A program made the position numbers and the translations under genes. A DNA stretch of 64,000 nt from positions 312,001 to 376,000 of the forward strand of contig JAQFVV010006705.1 in the NCBI GenBank assembly GCA_028023455.1. Reading direction: 5' to 3'. The stretch's first letter is position 1. The number at the start of each line of letters is the position of its first letter. The notes beneath the pieces were generated by a model. It did no database searches and had not been told where the DNA came from. It worked only from the letters and a program-made list of their open reading frames with translations. Source of the DNA: Epiperipatus broadwayi. Its lineage: Eukaryota > Onychophora > Udeonychophora > Euonychophora > Peripatidae. Of this stretch, positions 1 to 11,389 are shown in pieces.

Positions 1-663
1 TGAGTATAGAACATCCAGGATACATGTTTGATAGAATCACTTTACACAGCAAAGCCACTAAATAAAAACTGCTGGAAAATTATGAAGTTAAAAATAAATT
101 GTATCGGAGATGGGGAAAAAGAAATTCCATCCTTGATAAAACAAAAATAACTTGATTGTATAAGAATTAAATTATGAAAAATGTCCTAAAAACAAATCAT
201 CTATGTTCTTTATTACTATTTCACAATGCTTTTTTTTACAACCCATTATGACAGTTTCGACTGCCTCAGCAATCTTCTTCTGAACTATGACAAACACATT
301 CCATTTACATGAATACAAATATATATGAACATATAATTTTACATTCTATATATACATAAATTCTTTCCCATAATCATTATTTATATACTCACAAATATCT
401 TTATATACCTATCTACATAATTATTGTCTGTTTTTATATTATACATTTTTCCGGTCATATTTTATATTTATCAATTAATACTTCCTATAATCATATATAT
501 ATAATTTTTATTTCATTTATTTTTATTTTATTCTTATTAATTTTTTAATATTTAACTTTAACATTATATATCCATACTTTCATATTTATATATATAGAAA
601 ATATGCTAAAAATGGGAACGGTTGATTAATAAATTTTCCACTAATAAATCATTCGGCAATCTT

Positions 664-850
664 ATGAGAGTATGGAATATAAAAAACATGTTACAAACAA
701 TTTTGTAAATTTAAAGGTCCATAAATTTTCTCTGGAACAAAGTAATTTACTGAGTAAAAATCCATCATTTACACCATTTATAGACAAAGATATAAAGAAG
801 AGGATTATGACAGACATTGAATTGGCACATATTGGATATCACATAACAGA
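664..850 (+). pseudogene. Penelope-like element N-terminal coding fragment
   Basis: The plus-strand frame starting at 672 contains NNFVNLKVHKFS...LLSKNPSFTP. This resembles the 'NLS...LT..e..LLSKGLxFxPTP' block that precedes the reverse transcriptase in Penelope-like elements. Only this block is recognisable; after about 850 the frame runs into an unrelated 107-bp tandem repeat. No RT motif follows, so this is a fragment. The family assignment rests on one short motif recalled from family knowledge; a profile search of PLE N-termini would settle it. Confidence 0.5.
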
Positions 851-1169
851 TCATGTCGGATATCCATTTATTTATCTGTCTTCTTTTGTGTATTGATATA
901 GATGTCACTGTATGTACTTTAAATGAAGTTATGGAAGAATAAATATGAAAAAAGAGATCATGTCGGATATCCATTTATTTATCTGTCTTCTTTTGTGTAT
1001 TGATATAGATGTCGCTGTATGTACTTTAAATGAAGTTATGGAAGAATAAATATGAAAAAAGAGATCATGTCGGATATCCATTTATTTATCTGTCTTCTTT
1101 TGTGTATTGATATAGATGTCACTGTATGTACTTTAAATGAAGTTATGGAAGAATAAATATGAAAAAAGT
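849..1169 (+). repeat. Tandem triplication, 107-bp unit
   Basis: Three almost identical copies begin at 849, 956 and 1063 (GATCATGTCGG...), so the unit is 107 bp. I see only a single A/G difference near the middle of copy two. The end of each unit encodes part of the second LINE's C-terminus (MKLWKNKYEK), so the duplication spans the boundary between LINE and flanking sequence. The near-identity indicates a recent event. Confidence 0.9.
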
Positions 1170-1410
1170 GATTATACAGAAAGTGTATTATTGGTTTTTA
1201 TTGTGTTAGGAAAAAGATAAGGAGAATTTAGATATAAAGGCCATAGAGTTGACAAAGATTGTGTTATGGAAATGGAATGGAGCAGAATATGGGAAAACTT
1301 AGACTAGGGAATGTAAAATTAATTAGCTAACATGTTTCTCTGGGTTTAATTGTTGAGAGATTCTTGACTTTGTTTAAGAAGAAGCTACAGTACATCACAT
1401 CACATAATCA
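1138..1410 (+). mobile_element. Second LINE family, 3' end fragment
   Basis: Plus-strand translation reads MKLWKNKYEKSDYTES and then the KGHRVDK block, matching the same region of copies at 7.7-8.3 kb (minus), 18.7-19.7 kb and 58.4-58.7 kb. It ends in a CATCACATCACAT-type tail near 1394-1407, as at 58.6 kb. The reading frame is broken by stops. Together the copies define the 3' terminus of one non-LTR retrotransposon family whose clade I cannot name. Confidence 0.75.
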
Positions 1411-1700
1411 CAGTATTCTGGAAACATATTGAAAAGGGCAAAAATATATATATATATAATTTGCCAAAAAAGGCTTTTTTATGATAATTATATAATTTGT
1501 ATAATCTTTGTTGTTTGTAGATATGTATTTTTTAACATATTATTGACTATTGAATATATAGAATGTAGAATTGTTTATTTGCATTCATGTATTTGTATTG
1601 TGTTTGTTATAATTCTGAAAAAGATTGCTGGGGCAGTCAAAACTGTCATAGTGGGTTGTAAAAAAAGAAGTGAAACAGTAATAAAGAGCATAGATAATTT

Positions 1701-3752
1701 AATGTTATATTAATTTGGCAATAGAAAGAAAGACTAAAGTTATTTATAAAGGAGAATAGAGGAAAAAAGAGCTTAAAATGAAAATAATTGCAGAATGCAG
1801 AGAATAGACTAGAATGAACACACATCACTTAACTGAATATATGAGATAAGAAAAATGTTTTAAAAGGGATTCCTAAAGTTACATATTGAAAATATATTGA
1901 AATAAAAATGACTCAAAGAGGAATCAATTATAAACAGTTGAGAAGGGAAATAGAGACTACAATGGAATGAATAAGCATGACTTAACTCAATGTAAAAAAA
2001 TTGTTTTTGGTTAAAAGATCTAAAATAAAATTATATGTAACAAAATTCGAGCATATGTATATAGATATGCTTTGTGAAGAATATCCAATATATATAATAA
2101 AATGTAAAAAATACCATATTTATTTAGCTTAATGCCTATTTAGTACTCAACACCATAATCATGGCTACTCTTAATAATATGATTATGTATATATATAATA
2201 GTCAGCCTCTTTGAAGTAAAAGGTATTTAATAAATCTGTTTTTGCAATTTAAAGTTTGCTTTCACTTTTATTTTATCCTCTTCTGCTTTGCACTTCATTA
2301 TGTCACAACTATCCTTTTATAATATGATATTTAAAAAAAAAACCAGGGTGGAGATTATTTCTTGTTACTTCATATCACATTGTGAAACAATAATTTTTAC
2401 ACTGCAATGAATATATGCTTAATAATTAACAATAATGTCATAGATGTCAGTACAACCATCAGGGATCAATTGTTGGCACAACCCTCACTGTGCCAAGTTT
2501 AGGCCCAAACAGTTTGCAATTATGGCTTATATATATATAAAATTATCAACACAGGCATGAAGACTTAATATTTCAAACATCTAGGTCATAAGATGAATGA
2601 AGATTGTCCATGAAATATATAGTAAGTGACCTGAGAGTAACTAATTTGGAACTTTTATATTGGAGGGTAGTTGTGATATATTTATATGTTTGGTTACATT
2701 GCTTGTATAGTGCACCATTAATTACATATTTGATATCTGTTTGGTTATCTCGCTTCCTAAATTATATATAACATTTCATCTAGAACATCCTTTAGCATTC
2801 TTTGATGTTTATATTTCATCCCCATAATGCGTTGCACTGATCTTCCTGAAGTTTTGGTTTTATGATTGTATGTCTAAAAATTGTATGACAAAGAATGTAT
2901 TTAATATATAGTGCACAACAATTATATATATATATATATACTCATGATTTAATCATAGTTATTTAATTAGATAGCAAATGTATCATCCTCTTATTATCAT
3001 TCCAACTAGTGGAATTATTGTTGGTGGTGTACTTTTTGTATTTACACTTTAGATGATCATCATCACTACCATTTCCAACACTATCAGCTAAATTCAAATA
3101 TGTTTGCCATCTCCTCATGAACAATGATATTCAGTCCATATTACTGCACTTGGTGATGACTATTGATATATTTAATCATTATCTGATCATCATGAACATT
3201 TGATCTCTCATCTTCAATTCCACATCTTCATTGGTAATTACACCATCCATTATATACTGACTGGACAATATGATCAGGTTAATCATCATGATAATACACT
3301 TCCATAAAGTTTTCTTGAATAATTTTTTTACTATATTTAACCAATCTACATGAATCACAAAAAGTATGAGATAAAAGATTTACAATATCAAAAAGTAGAT
3401 AAAAAGCAACCATAACTCATCACCTATAGGAATACCTTTCCCACATTTGGTAAATGCTGCATCACACAATATAAATAATAGGTTCAGTATATTACATCAA
3501 TATCACTAATAAAATCAATATTATTACATATTTCAATTACTGTTATTACATTCACCAACAACTTACTTTTTTCACAATTTAATGTTTTATGTTTCATATA
3601 TGTTTGTTTATTAATTACTTTATTGGAATATATTATTAAGAATACATGTAATATATAAACATCTCAAAATATTTACACATATATCATCTATTAATGTTTT
3701 TTAATTAGACTTTTTATAGAAGTTTGGAGAGACTTATGATCTTACAAATGGT
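1701..3752. other. AT-rich stretch without recognisable features
   Basis: I see no coding region longer than background, no repeat family shared with the rest of the window and no RNA gene. A short TA run lies near 2923-2940. This may be host intergenic or intronic DNA or very old repeats. Confidence 0.6.
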
Positions 3753-3992
3753 ATAATGTTTGATGAAAAAAACAAAATCTTGCAGTACACATATCTATCA
3801 ATTAAACTTGACATCATCAACTGCTCAGAAAACCTATATATCATATGGTTAGGTTACATTTTTAATTTTTAGATAATGTTTGATGGAAAAAGCAAATGTC
3901 TTGCAATATATATTTCTATCAATTAAACTTGATATCATCAGCTGCTCAGAAAACCTATATATCATATGGTTGGGCTATATTTTTAGTTTTTA
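3753..3992 (+). repeat. Direct tandem duplication, 120-bp unit, two copies
   Basis: The blocks starting ATAATGTTTGATG at 3753 and 3873 are the same 120-bp unit with around ten scattered differences. Both contain CTGCTCAGAAAACCTATATA. There is no coding content. Not recognised as part of another family here. Confidence 0.85.
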
Positions 3993-4105
3993 GTGCATCA
4001 AAGTAAAGAATTGACTTAGGGATTATTATATTGCATGATTATTATAATCAGACAATTTTGTGATGTTTAAGCACTAAACAGGAAAGAATTAGAGTCAGTA
4101 CAATA

Positions 4106-4293
4106 ATTTTTAAATGGACAATTGAAACTAAACAAGATTCCAAGAGATTGTAAAAGACCTAGAAAGAGGTCACATGTGGGATGGATAAAATAATGAAATG
4201 TGGTGGATTGATGTGGAGAAGAGAGGCTTAAAATCAGAGATGAATTGAACTTGGAGAGAGGATTGATAATGGTTGAAAGTGATAATGATGATA
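4106..4293 (+). mobile_element. RTE-like LINE, 3' end fragment
   Basis: DNA-level match to the 3' coding end of the better copy at 5.2-6.25 kb, including the stretches around CCAAGAGATTGTAAAAGACC and GATGTGGAGAAGAGA, ending in GATTGATAATGG and a GATGAT tail. Several indels break the frame. The antisense open frame covering this stretch (about 4067-4360) is a shadow. Confidence 0.8.
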
Positions 4294-4899
4294 TATTTAA
4301 ATAAGTACAGATGTATTTATCTTTATGTATGGTGTATTTTAGAACAATGGAGACACCCAATTCTAAAAAAAAAGTTTATCATTGAAAGAGAAATGGAAAG
4401 TGACAGACTATCCACAATGTTACTTTCCAGTGTGAAGAGCAGATCAAGTTAGGCATGTCAATTACCATGATTTCCATAAAAGATGCATATGGCTAAAATC
4501 ATGAAGTATAAATGAATAGAATGGAGTGCTTTCTATTATGCTATTACCCTTTCAATTTTATGACTTTAAAACCCTACTGCATCTTAAATCCAGTAGTATC
4601 TTATTTTAGAAGACTATAAATTAGCAATTATATGATGAACTGACTATCTTCATCATCTACTTTAACTGTTAAATCTAAATATCATCAGTGGGATTTGCAA
4701 GCTAATTAAACCAGCAATATCCGAAGAAATAATCTCAATTGGCAGATTGTGTTCTATCTTATGGGTCTTATTACTAACAATTGAAAGTATTTGGGATAAT
4801 ATAAATAAAGTTTATTTTTATTCTTAAAACATTTAACAATTAAAATCGATGATGGAAAAGGCCTAATATATAAATACAAGTTTAATGTCAGCATCACAG
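4294..4899. other. Unannotated AT-rich stretch
   Basis: No recognisable coding, repeat or RNA feature was found. Confidence 0.5.
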
Positions 4900-5222
4900 A
4901 CTTTCAAACAAACATTCCTATAATAATATTTTTTATTAATCATTATTTAGACAAGAGATTATCTAATACTGAATATTTCTGCAGCGTAATTTCATGCATC
5001 ACTCTCAAACAAGGGGTAGGGACTACTTTCTATATGCCTTTAGTACTTTGTGGAGGGATGCAATTTTTAAACATAGGACCAAAGACATGAAAAATATCTA
5101 TGATCCCCAAGATCCACATTTTGTGCTAAACCAGCATTTATTAGTTGTCCCAGACCACAATTTCTTACACATATCTTTGTCATTGTTCAGTATTTATATA
5201 TATATAGCAAATAAACATTTCT
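4900..5222. repeat. Family G repeat, copy 1
   Basis: Shares several hundred bases with copies at about 6330-6610 and 6650-6860 (landmarks: TACTTTGTGGA, GACCAAAGAC, TGATCCCCAAG). On the minus strand near 5115-5160 it carries a decayed relative of the family C hammerhead: CTAATAA, then a hairpin with stem TGCTG/TAGCA, then AAAAT. The RTE-like LINE begins directly after this copy. Confidence 0.65.
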
Positions 5223-5223
5223 T

Positions 5224-6250
5224 CAGTGATTAAAGCATTGGATCATCAAGGTATAGATCCAGGATATTGTCATATTTTAAAGAATATTTATAAAAATGCA
5301 ACAGCAACAATTAGATTACATAATGATACTGGGAAAGTCAACATTGAGAAGGGTGTAAGACAAGGTGACTCCATATCTCCAAAACTTTTTACAGCAGTGC
5401 TGCAAGAAGTATTTTGTGGATTAAAATGGGAAACTAAAGGAGTGAATGTAAATTGAGATTATTTAAGTTATTTAGATTTTGTAGATGATGTAATTGTTTT
5501 TGCAAATAATGCTTCAGAGCTGCAGGAAATGTTGCAGGAGTGAGTTATCAGATGAAAGTAGGACTAAAGATAAATGTTAAAAAAAACTAAAGTAATGTTT
5601 AATCGATTTGCTCAAAATGTGAAAATAAAGATTGATTATGATGAATTAGAAGAAGTTAACAGTTACAAATATCTTCGTTAGATTATTAATACAGATGGAA
5701 ACATAATGGAGTAAATTAATCATAGAATTAAACTTGGTTGGAGTGCTTTTGGTAGAAATAACTTGATACTAAAAGGAAATGTGCCTATGTGTTTGAAAAG
5801 GAAGGTTTTTAACAAATGTGTTTTACCAGTTCTTACTTATGGATCTAAGACTTGGTCACTTAATAGAAGAGCAATATAGAGACTTCAGACCACTCAGAGA
5901 AGTATGGAGAGATGCATGTTGGAAGTAACAAGAAGAGATTGAAAATGCAATGTATGGGTAAGAGAACAAACAGGTGTTGCTGATCTCATTGAAAAAAATT
6001 AAAAGATTGAAGTGGAGTTGGGCTGGACATATTGCTAGAAGAAATGAAGGTAGATGGACAATTGAAATCTTAAACTGGATTCCAAGAGATTGTAAAAGAC
6101 CCAGAAAGAAACCACATGTGAGATGGATGGATGAAATAAGAAAGTGTGCAGGGGTGATGTGGAGAAGAGAAGCTAAAGATTGGAGAAGATGGATTGAACT
6201 TGGAGAGACCTTCATCCTGCAGTGGATTGATAATGGTTGATGATGATGAT
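5224..6250 (+). pseudogene. RTE-like LINE, reverse transcriptase and C-terminal region, broken
   Basis: A 5'-truncated non-LTR retrotransposon. The first frame (to about 5456) reads SVIKALDHQGIDPGYCHILK-type RT sequence and includes the motif VRQGDSISPKLFTAVLQ; slightly later YLDFVDDVIVF replaces the usual F/YADD catalytic box, so the first variable position is V. About 5820-5990 encodes VLPVLTYGSKTW...RSMERCMLEVTRRD, and 5994-6240 encodes WSWAGHIARRNEGRWTIEIL through WRRWIELGETFILQWIDNG. Stops (for example at 5454 and 5876) and an extra A near 5995 break the frame, so it cannot make protein. It ends in a GATGATGAT tail near 6239-6250, typical of this family's 3' end. Assignment to the RTE-like endonuclease/RT group is from the conserved C-terminal block; clade precision is limited. 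Confidence 0.9.
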
Positions 6251-6329
6251 AGCAAATTATTACAGTTTAATTGATATGATTCAAATATTCTGCCCTCATT
6301 ACATTGACACAAATCACTTAATGAAAATA

Positions 6330-6970
6330 TATTAATATTTTTTTATTAATCATTCATTAGACTGGATATTAGCCAATAATGAATTTTATAATGTAATTTT
6401 CACTATACCACTCTCATGTAAGGTAAAGACTGGTCTCTATCCACTTTTAATATTTTGTGGAGAGATGTAATCATGAACATGTGACCAAAGACGTGAAAAA
6501 GGTCAATCCCCACAATGCACCTTCCATGCTGAACCAGCACTTATCAGTTGGCCCAGATCACAGTCTCTTACACATATCTTTATCATTGTTCTATATATAT
6601 CAAATAACTACAGTTTAATTGAATGTGTCAAATGTACTGCCCTCACAACTGGGACACAAATCACTTAATGAAAGTATATTAATAGTTTTATTAGACTAGA
6701 GATTATCAATACTGAATAATATTTCTATAGTGTAATTTTCATATACTACTCTCACACAAAGTAGGGATTGGTTTCTATCCACTTTTAACACTTTGTGGAA
6801 AGATGTAATCATAAACGTATGACCAAAGACGTGTGTAAAGGTCAATGATCCCCAAGGTATATGTTTACGATTACATCGCTTCTCAAGGTGTTAAAAGCGG
6901 ATACAAACCAGCTCCTACCTTGCTTGAGACTGGTGTATTAAAATTACACTACAGAAATATTCAATATTAA
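6330..6970. repeat. Family G repeat, copies 2 and 3 with inverted partner
   Basis: Copies 2 (about 6330-6610) and 3 (about 6650-6860) lie in tandem with a spacing of about 341 bp between their GACCAAAGACGTG landmarks. Copy 3 is followed by an inverted segment (about 6866-6967) that mirrors 6712-6822, making a foldback. Minus strand near 6520-6560 reads CTGATAA, hairpin GTGCTG/CAGCAT, GGAA: a hammerhead-like core with two base changes. Confidence 0.65.
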
Positions 6971-7019
6971 AATAACCCTATATTTTTTTTCTTAAAAAAG
7001 CGTGTTTACTATATATATA

Positions 7020-7152
7020 ATATAAATAACTGGTTTTATTGCTACAGAATTTATAAGAAGTTCGAACACCGGAAGCGACAGTCTGGTACGGGACCCGTTC
7101 CAGAGACTTCCGGAAGAGACCGTCTTGTACGGGACGCGCTCCAGAGACTTCC
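7020..7152 (-). repeat. SINE-like unit with internal 41-bp duplication, unusually GC-rich
   Basis: Two 41-bp copies start at 7069 and 7110 (CCGGAAG...GTACGGGAC...CCAGAGACTT). On the minus strand the unit reads TCTCTGGA...GTCGCTTCCGG...TTCGAACTTCTTAT, matching the consensus of the 59.5-61.2 kb satellite (ACTCTGGAGC...CACTTCTGATGCTTGAACTTCTTATGAA). The local G+C content is clearly higher than the surroundings, perhaps because CpGs have not decayed here. Confidence 0.65.
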
Positions 7153-7721
7153 AATCTATTATTACATCAAACCATACCCTGCAGTTATAACTTTTTTTTA
7201 CCTTTGTCAATATATTATAAATAAGTGAGTGCTTCACCGTGGAAGACATGTTGGGACAATCGGCGGTAAATTATTTAATAGATCCCGATTAATAACTTTT
7301 CATTTTAAGTTTTTGCCTTTACTCAAACATACAGATGATTATTATTAGAGGTTATTGTGGATGTCTAAAACTGTTGAGTAAATTTACCTTTTAAAGTTAA
7401 TACTTTTGAATGTTATTTGGTAATGTAAATCTCTGTGAGGCTCTTTCCTTGAATCAAGAGATTTATCTTTTTAAGATGAAATACAAACAATCCTTTCAAA
7501 GTTGAAAAGTTAAAAACCAAAGCTGATCAATGGTTCCGAAGAAGCTAACTTCCTTACAGCTGTAGTTCATTTATTGATCTGAAGCAAATCTTTAAACCAT
7601 TTATTAGAAAGTGATCAAAGGTTATTATAGTTGTACGTTATATTAACATCTAAGTGTATGTACGTATTTACTTACGTATATACGTGTGCGTTCGCGTATT
7701 AAATAAGACAGAAGGCTACTT

Positions 7722-8345
7722 TATGAGCGAAATGAATTTTTAATCTTAAGAATTGTACTCTCTTCTTCAATGCGATGCGATGAGCTATGTCTTCTCATTT
7801 TTCGGAGTCGGGAATCTCTCAGCCAGTATGCCCAGAGAAACCTGTTAGCGACCTTCCCTTTCAATTCCCAATAAGTTTTTTTCATATTCTTCTCTATCCT
7901 GCTCCATTCCATTTCCTTAACATTATCTTTGTCCACTCTATGGCCTTTATATATAAATCCTCTTATCTTTTTCCAAACCAACATAAAAACCAAGAATCCA
8001 TCTTCTGTTTAATTACTTTGTTTATATTTACTCTCCCAAAGCTTCATTATTTGAACCCTTTCTGCTTGTAAGCATTTACATTGAATTTAATAGATGCCTA
8101 ATATTTTTCATGCCTTCCTTACACAACTTGCATACTAAATAACCCACATTTTTCCATTTATGTGTATGAACAGTAAACTACTTTCCTTGCTATTGTCATA
8201 AATTAACTCACACCCAATATTTTGTTTATTTCCATATATATTTAAGCTCTTTTTACTCACCATATTAGTTATCCATCTCTCCAACTTCCTATTTTTTATT
8301 AATGCGTCTATTCTTCTATCCCATTCCTTGCCACTATATTCAAAC
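7722..8345 (-). pseudogene. Second LINE family, C-terminal region, broken
   Basis: Minus-strand translation gives WKKIRGFIYKGHRVDKDNV, ...VANRFLWAYWLRDSRLRK at 7721-7993, and further upstream on that strand (to about 8345) sequence colinear with the copy at 19.0-19.4 kb, including KEWDRRIDALIKNR-like and VGYLVCKLCKE-like stretches. These are conserved between the two loci, which argues they were coding. Stops interrupt the frame. The plus-strand open frame of 94 residues over this stretch is an antisense shadow. Confidence 0.7.
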
Positions 8346-8439
8346 TAAAAGGTATTTAAGTGCTGCCATTTTCAAAAAGAGGCTAGTTTGCCATAATTCT
8401 ATTATTAGCAAAAGATTTTATATGTATATTCTTATAGAG

Positions 8440-8520
8440 AGACTCGAGGCACAATTGTAGTATATCCCACATGTCAATTGCTAGTTCTGGGTTCGAATCT
8501 TGACTGAATAATTTTATCCT
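8440..8520 (+). repeat. Possible tRNA-derived SINE fragment
   Basis: Contains GGCACAATTGTAGTATA, like a degenerate A box, and 30-odd bases on CTGGGTTCGAATCTTGACTG, a good B box (GGTTCGAATC). No cloverleaf can be completed. Probably the head of a SINE of another family. Confidence 0.4.
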
Positions 8521-8679
8521 GGCTGCATAATTTTTGAAGAATTTTCAGAAATCTTGGGTTTTTTTTATAAGTAGTTTCCAATAGCCAACCCATCTAACTA
8601 TACAATGTTGATCAGTAAATTGGTATCTATTATTTTTAGCTAAAGAATGTCATGCATAGTTGAGCATAGGAAAAGAGTG

Positions 8680-8795
8680 GACATGGTTTATGACTCATGA
8701 TCACAACTCTATCACTTCTGGTGCCAAATCTGCTTATGAATTCCTGTTATAAACTATAAACCATTCAATTATTTATATTAATTAAAAGGTAAAAC
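8680..8795 (+). repeat. Single dispersed unit of the satellite/SINE-like family
   Basis: CACAACTCTATCACTTCTGG followed by CTGCTTATGAATTCCTG and ATAAACCATTCAATTATT matches the consensus of the 59.5-61.2 kb array in the same order. Remaining parts of 8521-9080 show nothing recognisable. Confidence 0.6.
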
Positions 8796-9082
8796 AGCTA
8801 CAGAAAACTACTCAAATCTTCACCCGGAAGCCAACAAGCCTAATGAGTATTGCATCTCCCTTATTTTCTCTTTATGAGATTCCATTGAAGAGGACTTTTC
8901 CCTGTAGCAAACTATCTATTAAGTGTCAATGGTTAAATAATTATTATATGTAAATTACATTCAGCTACCACAAATGTCATGCTTAAGTAAACTAATAAAA
9001 TGTTAGTAATCTGCTGCAGAGTGTTCCTTTGACAACACACAGCTTGTGCTCTATTGGTTTATTTTAATTGTGAGATTGTAGT

Positions 9083-9915
9083 AAGTTATATATATATTAT
9101 AAGGGACTTGAACTCAAACTTTCCAACTTGCCATATTTATCCAATCTACCTTGCGCCACTGATATGCATGACCACACATGAGAAAAAAATAAATGATCTC
9201 CAATATACATATTTTGTGCTGAAGTAGCACTCATCTGTTAGTCCAAATCAACATCTCCCACACATTGTATACAATCACTGCTCAGTTTATGTTAAGATGG
9301 GCAAGCTTCAATCTTCACCACTCTCTAACTCTTCAGCCATCCATATCATTGAAAATCTGAAGATGAAATGCTCAAAGCACTTGATGCTGCCAATATTATT
9401 GTCATACCCATGTCTGACCCCTCATACATAGGACATTAATATGCCCATTTAATTGTACAGAAGAGGTATGGGCAGAATATGTAATGTTTAAATACATATA
9501 TATTGTTGATACTAAACTTAATGTAATTGTAAGGGATTTGAATGCAGACTTTATTTCCCATAGCTATTCCTTCCATCTTATACAACTGATACACATGACC
9601 ACATACATGTGAAAAAGTTAAATGATCTCCTATATACATATTTCATGATGAACCAGCATTTATCAGTTGATTGAGATCAATATCTGCCACCCATATATAC
9701 AATCACTGCTCAATTTGTATATATGTGTGGGAGATGTTGGTCTGGACCACCTGATGAATATTGGTTAGCATGAAATAAGTTTGTCTTTTTCACATGTGTA
9801 TCAATTGTCTAAGATGGATTGGATAGCTATGGGGAGTTGGAAAGTCTAAGTTCAAATCCCTTATGATTACATTAAGTTTAGTATAGACAATATACATGTA
9901 TTTAAATATTATATG
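9083..9915. mobile_element. Family C compound: two elements, one a head-to-head foldback
   Basis: Left element (9083-9430) is one minus-oriented family C unit. The right part (about 9505-9910) is an inverted pair meeting near 9715. Units share TTTGAACTCAGACTTTC, GACCACACAC, a hammerhead-like core, and CTCTTCAGCCATCCAT. Cores: minus 9628-9672 with CTGATAA and GAAAT; plus 9747-9790 with intact CTGATGA (9751-9757) and GAAAT (9772) but a weakened stem II; minus near 9205-9245 with CAGATGA. All are decayed relative to the 42 kb copies. Two adjacent insertions of the same family are likely. Confidence 0.7.
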
Positions 9916-10358
9916 TATGTTAATAAAAAAGTTTAATAATAAGTTGATGAATGTATGGTAGGGATATATGTGAGAGATAAAGACTCAGACCAATTGATGA
10001 TTACTTTTTTCAGGATGATGCAATGTGGGGCTATTGCTTTTTGAAGATGTCTTTATTCATATGATTTAAGAATAGGTGGTTGGGTAGAGGTTATTAGATA
10101 TATCTATAAAAGAGAGTACATATAGAAAAAGAAAAATGAAGTTGAATTGTCCATTTGCATGTGTGTTTAATTAAAAACTGAAATATTAATCTTTAAGTGA
10201 GATTTAAATTTTATATTTGGGATAGGGATAATCTTTTGTCTAATAAATGGTTAATGATAATCATCACTGTATTTATCTGGAGTAGATTGTGCCAATGTTG
10301 TGAATCGAGTATAACATAAAATAAAATTGATATCATATTCCTACTATTCCACATATTG
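9916..10358. other. Mostly unannotated; weak family C remnant
   Basis: Around 9965-10010 GTGAGAGATAAAGACTCAG and then ACCAATTGATGATTAC resembles the family C segment before and across the hammerhead, heavily decayed. Nothing else is recognisable. Confidence 0.35.
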
Positions 10359-10662
10359 ATAAGCCAATAAGCTAATGCATATGCGCTTTGTAGATGTAAC
10401 TATATAAATGAATACTCCCACTTTTTCAAACACAATAATGTAATTTAAAGTGATCAATTAATATCTTCATGCTCTCATTTCCAAACACTTAAGATTTGCC
10501 CATATATATAAACATTTGGGTTGAAAAGATAGATGGATTCATTCTATCTTTTCCCAAAGACTTTATCTTGTGTTTGAAAAAGTGGGAGTATTCATTTATA
10601 TACTGTAGTTACATCTACAAAGCGCATGTGCATTAGCTTATTGGCTTATTAATATTACAGTT
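10359..10662. mobile_element. Family F foldback element, copy 1
   Basis: Arms of about 95 bp at 10359-10453 and 10568-10662 are inverted copies (AAGCCAATAAGCTAATGCAT; GCGCTTTGTAGATGTAACTA; GGGAGTATTCATTTATA). A second copy lies at 47.4-47.6 kb. Unlike most other foldbacks here, I find no CTGAnGA/GAAAC core, so it may be an ordinary MITE. Confidence 0.7.
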
Positions 10663-10824
10663 ATTAAACATCACACTATATAAAATAAATGTCTTATTCC
10701 ACATATTATAATCCATTGTGTTATTCAGTAAAATATATATAATTAACATAATATGTGTAGTATCGTCTTATAATATGCAGAATCATGGAATAATATAAAA
10801 TGTTAACCATAAAAACAACCAACT

Positions 10825-10985
10825 AGTTTGTTGCTCTGGCGATCCTATGACGTTCAAGCATCAAAAGGGGCAGATTGGGACTCAATCCATGAGCTAAAAC
10901 CGGCTGAGTGGCATTAATCCTGAAGAACTGAGATTTGTGCTTATCTGTTCTTAGAATATTGAATTGAAATTTTGAACGAGATTAC
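10825..10985 (-). repeat. Dispersed unit of the satellite/SINE-like family, minus
   Basis: Reverse complement contains ATGGATTGAGTCCCAATCTG, GATGCTTGAACGTCATAGGA and a tRNA-like box resembling the array consensus. Decayed but ordered the same way. 10986-11190 shows nothing. Confidence 0.45.
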
Positions 10986-11194
10986 AATACATTTTTGTCA
11001 ACAAAAATAAATTATCAAATGGTCCTATTCCTCTGTGGTTCACGACAAGTTCTTGCGCCAGAAATAACGTAAATGGGTGCGAACCATAGATCTTGGGTAC
11101 ATTATTGCACCAAACCGCACAGGATATCTTTACCAATCATAAAATTTCAATTGATAATTAAAAGAATAATAAATCGATGTGACGCCTGTATGGA

Positions 11195-11292
11195 TAAATA
11201 CAGTGGTAGAGTCCCAGTCTCCGCTGCATAAGGTCCTGGGATCGAATTTACCGGCGCTCGAACTGCTTACGGATCCCGGAGCACTGAACGAT
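11195..11292 (+). repeat. tRNA-like SINE head related to the satellite unit
   Basis: CAGTGGTAGAGTCCCAGTCT resembles an A-box region and GGTCCTGGGATCGAATTTAC a B-box region; downstream GCGCTCGAACTGCTTACGG matches the position of GCTTGAACTTCTTATG in the satellite unit. This suggests the satellite monomer descends from a tRNA-derived SINE. Confidence 0.5.
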
Positions 11293-11389
11293 TCGATTAT
11301 GGATTTTTAATCGAAGTTATTAACTTATTTATTAATATATAAATGTTTCTACAGTACAGGATTTTTTTATACCTGTATTCCAATATGTA

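Larger units (their letters stand above)
194..1700. mobile_element. Family B inverted-repeat element, probable Penelope-like relic
   Basis: The segment at about 194-330 is repeated in inverted orientation at about 1575-1700, with recognisable identity over roughly 120 bp. Each arm carries a CTGAAGA-like heptamer, a hairpin with stem GATTGC/GCAGTC, and GAAAC or a one-base variant (minus strand near 253-281, plus strand near 1615-1643). Between the arms lie a Penelope-like coding fragment (about 664-850), a 107-bp triplication and a second-LINE 3' end. I infer a decayed PLE with inverted terminal units that later received a LINE. 331-660 is AT-rich sequence with no recognisable content. Confidence 0.55.

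Noticed and set aside
5856-6215. Open frame of 119 residues on the minus strand
   Set aside because: Antisense of the RTE-like LINE C-terminal region; the plus strand carries the conserved protein block. The same applies to minus 4067-4360, minus 6070-6312, plus 13195-13612, minus 61777-62058 and minus 19335-19676.
9340-9375. CTGAAGATGAAATG (and CTGATGATGGAATGG at 34.4 kb) as an additional hammerhead core in family C
   Set aside because: The boxes are too close together to leave room for stem II; probably only a resemblance.
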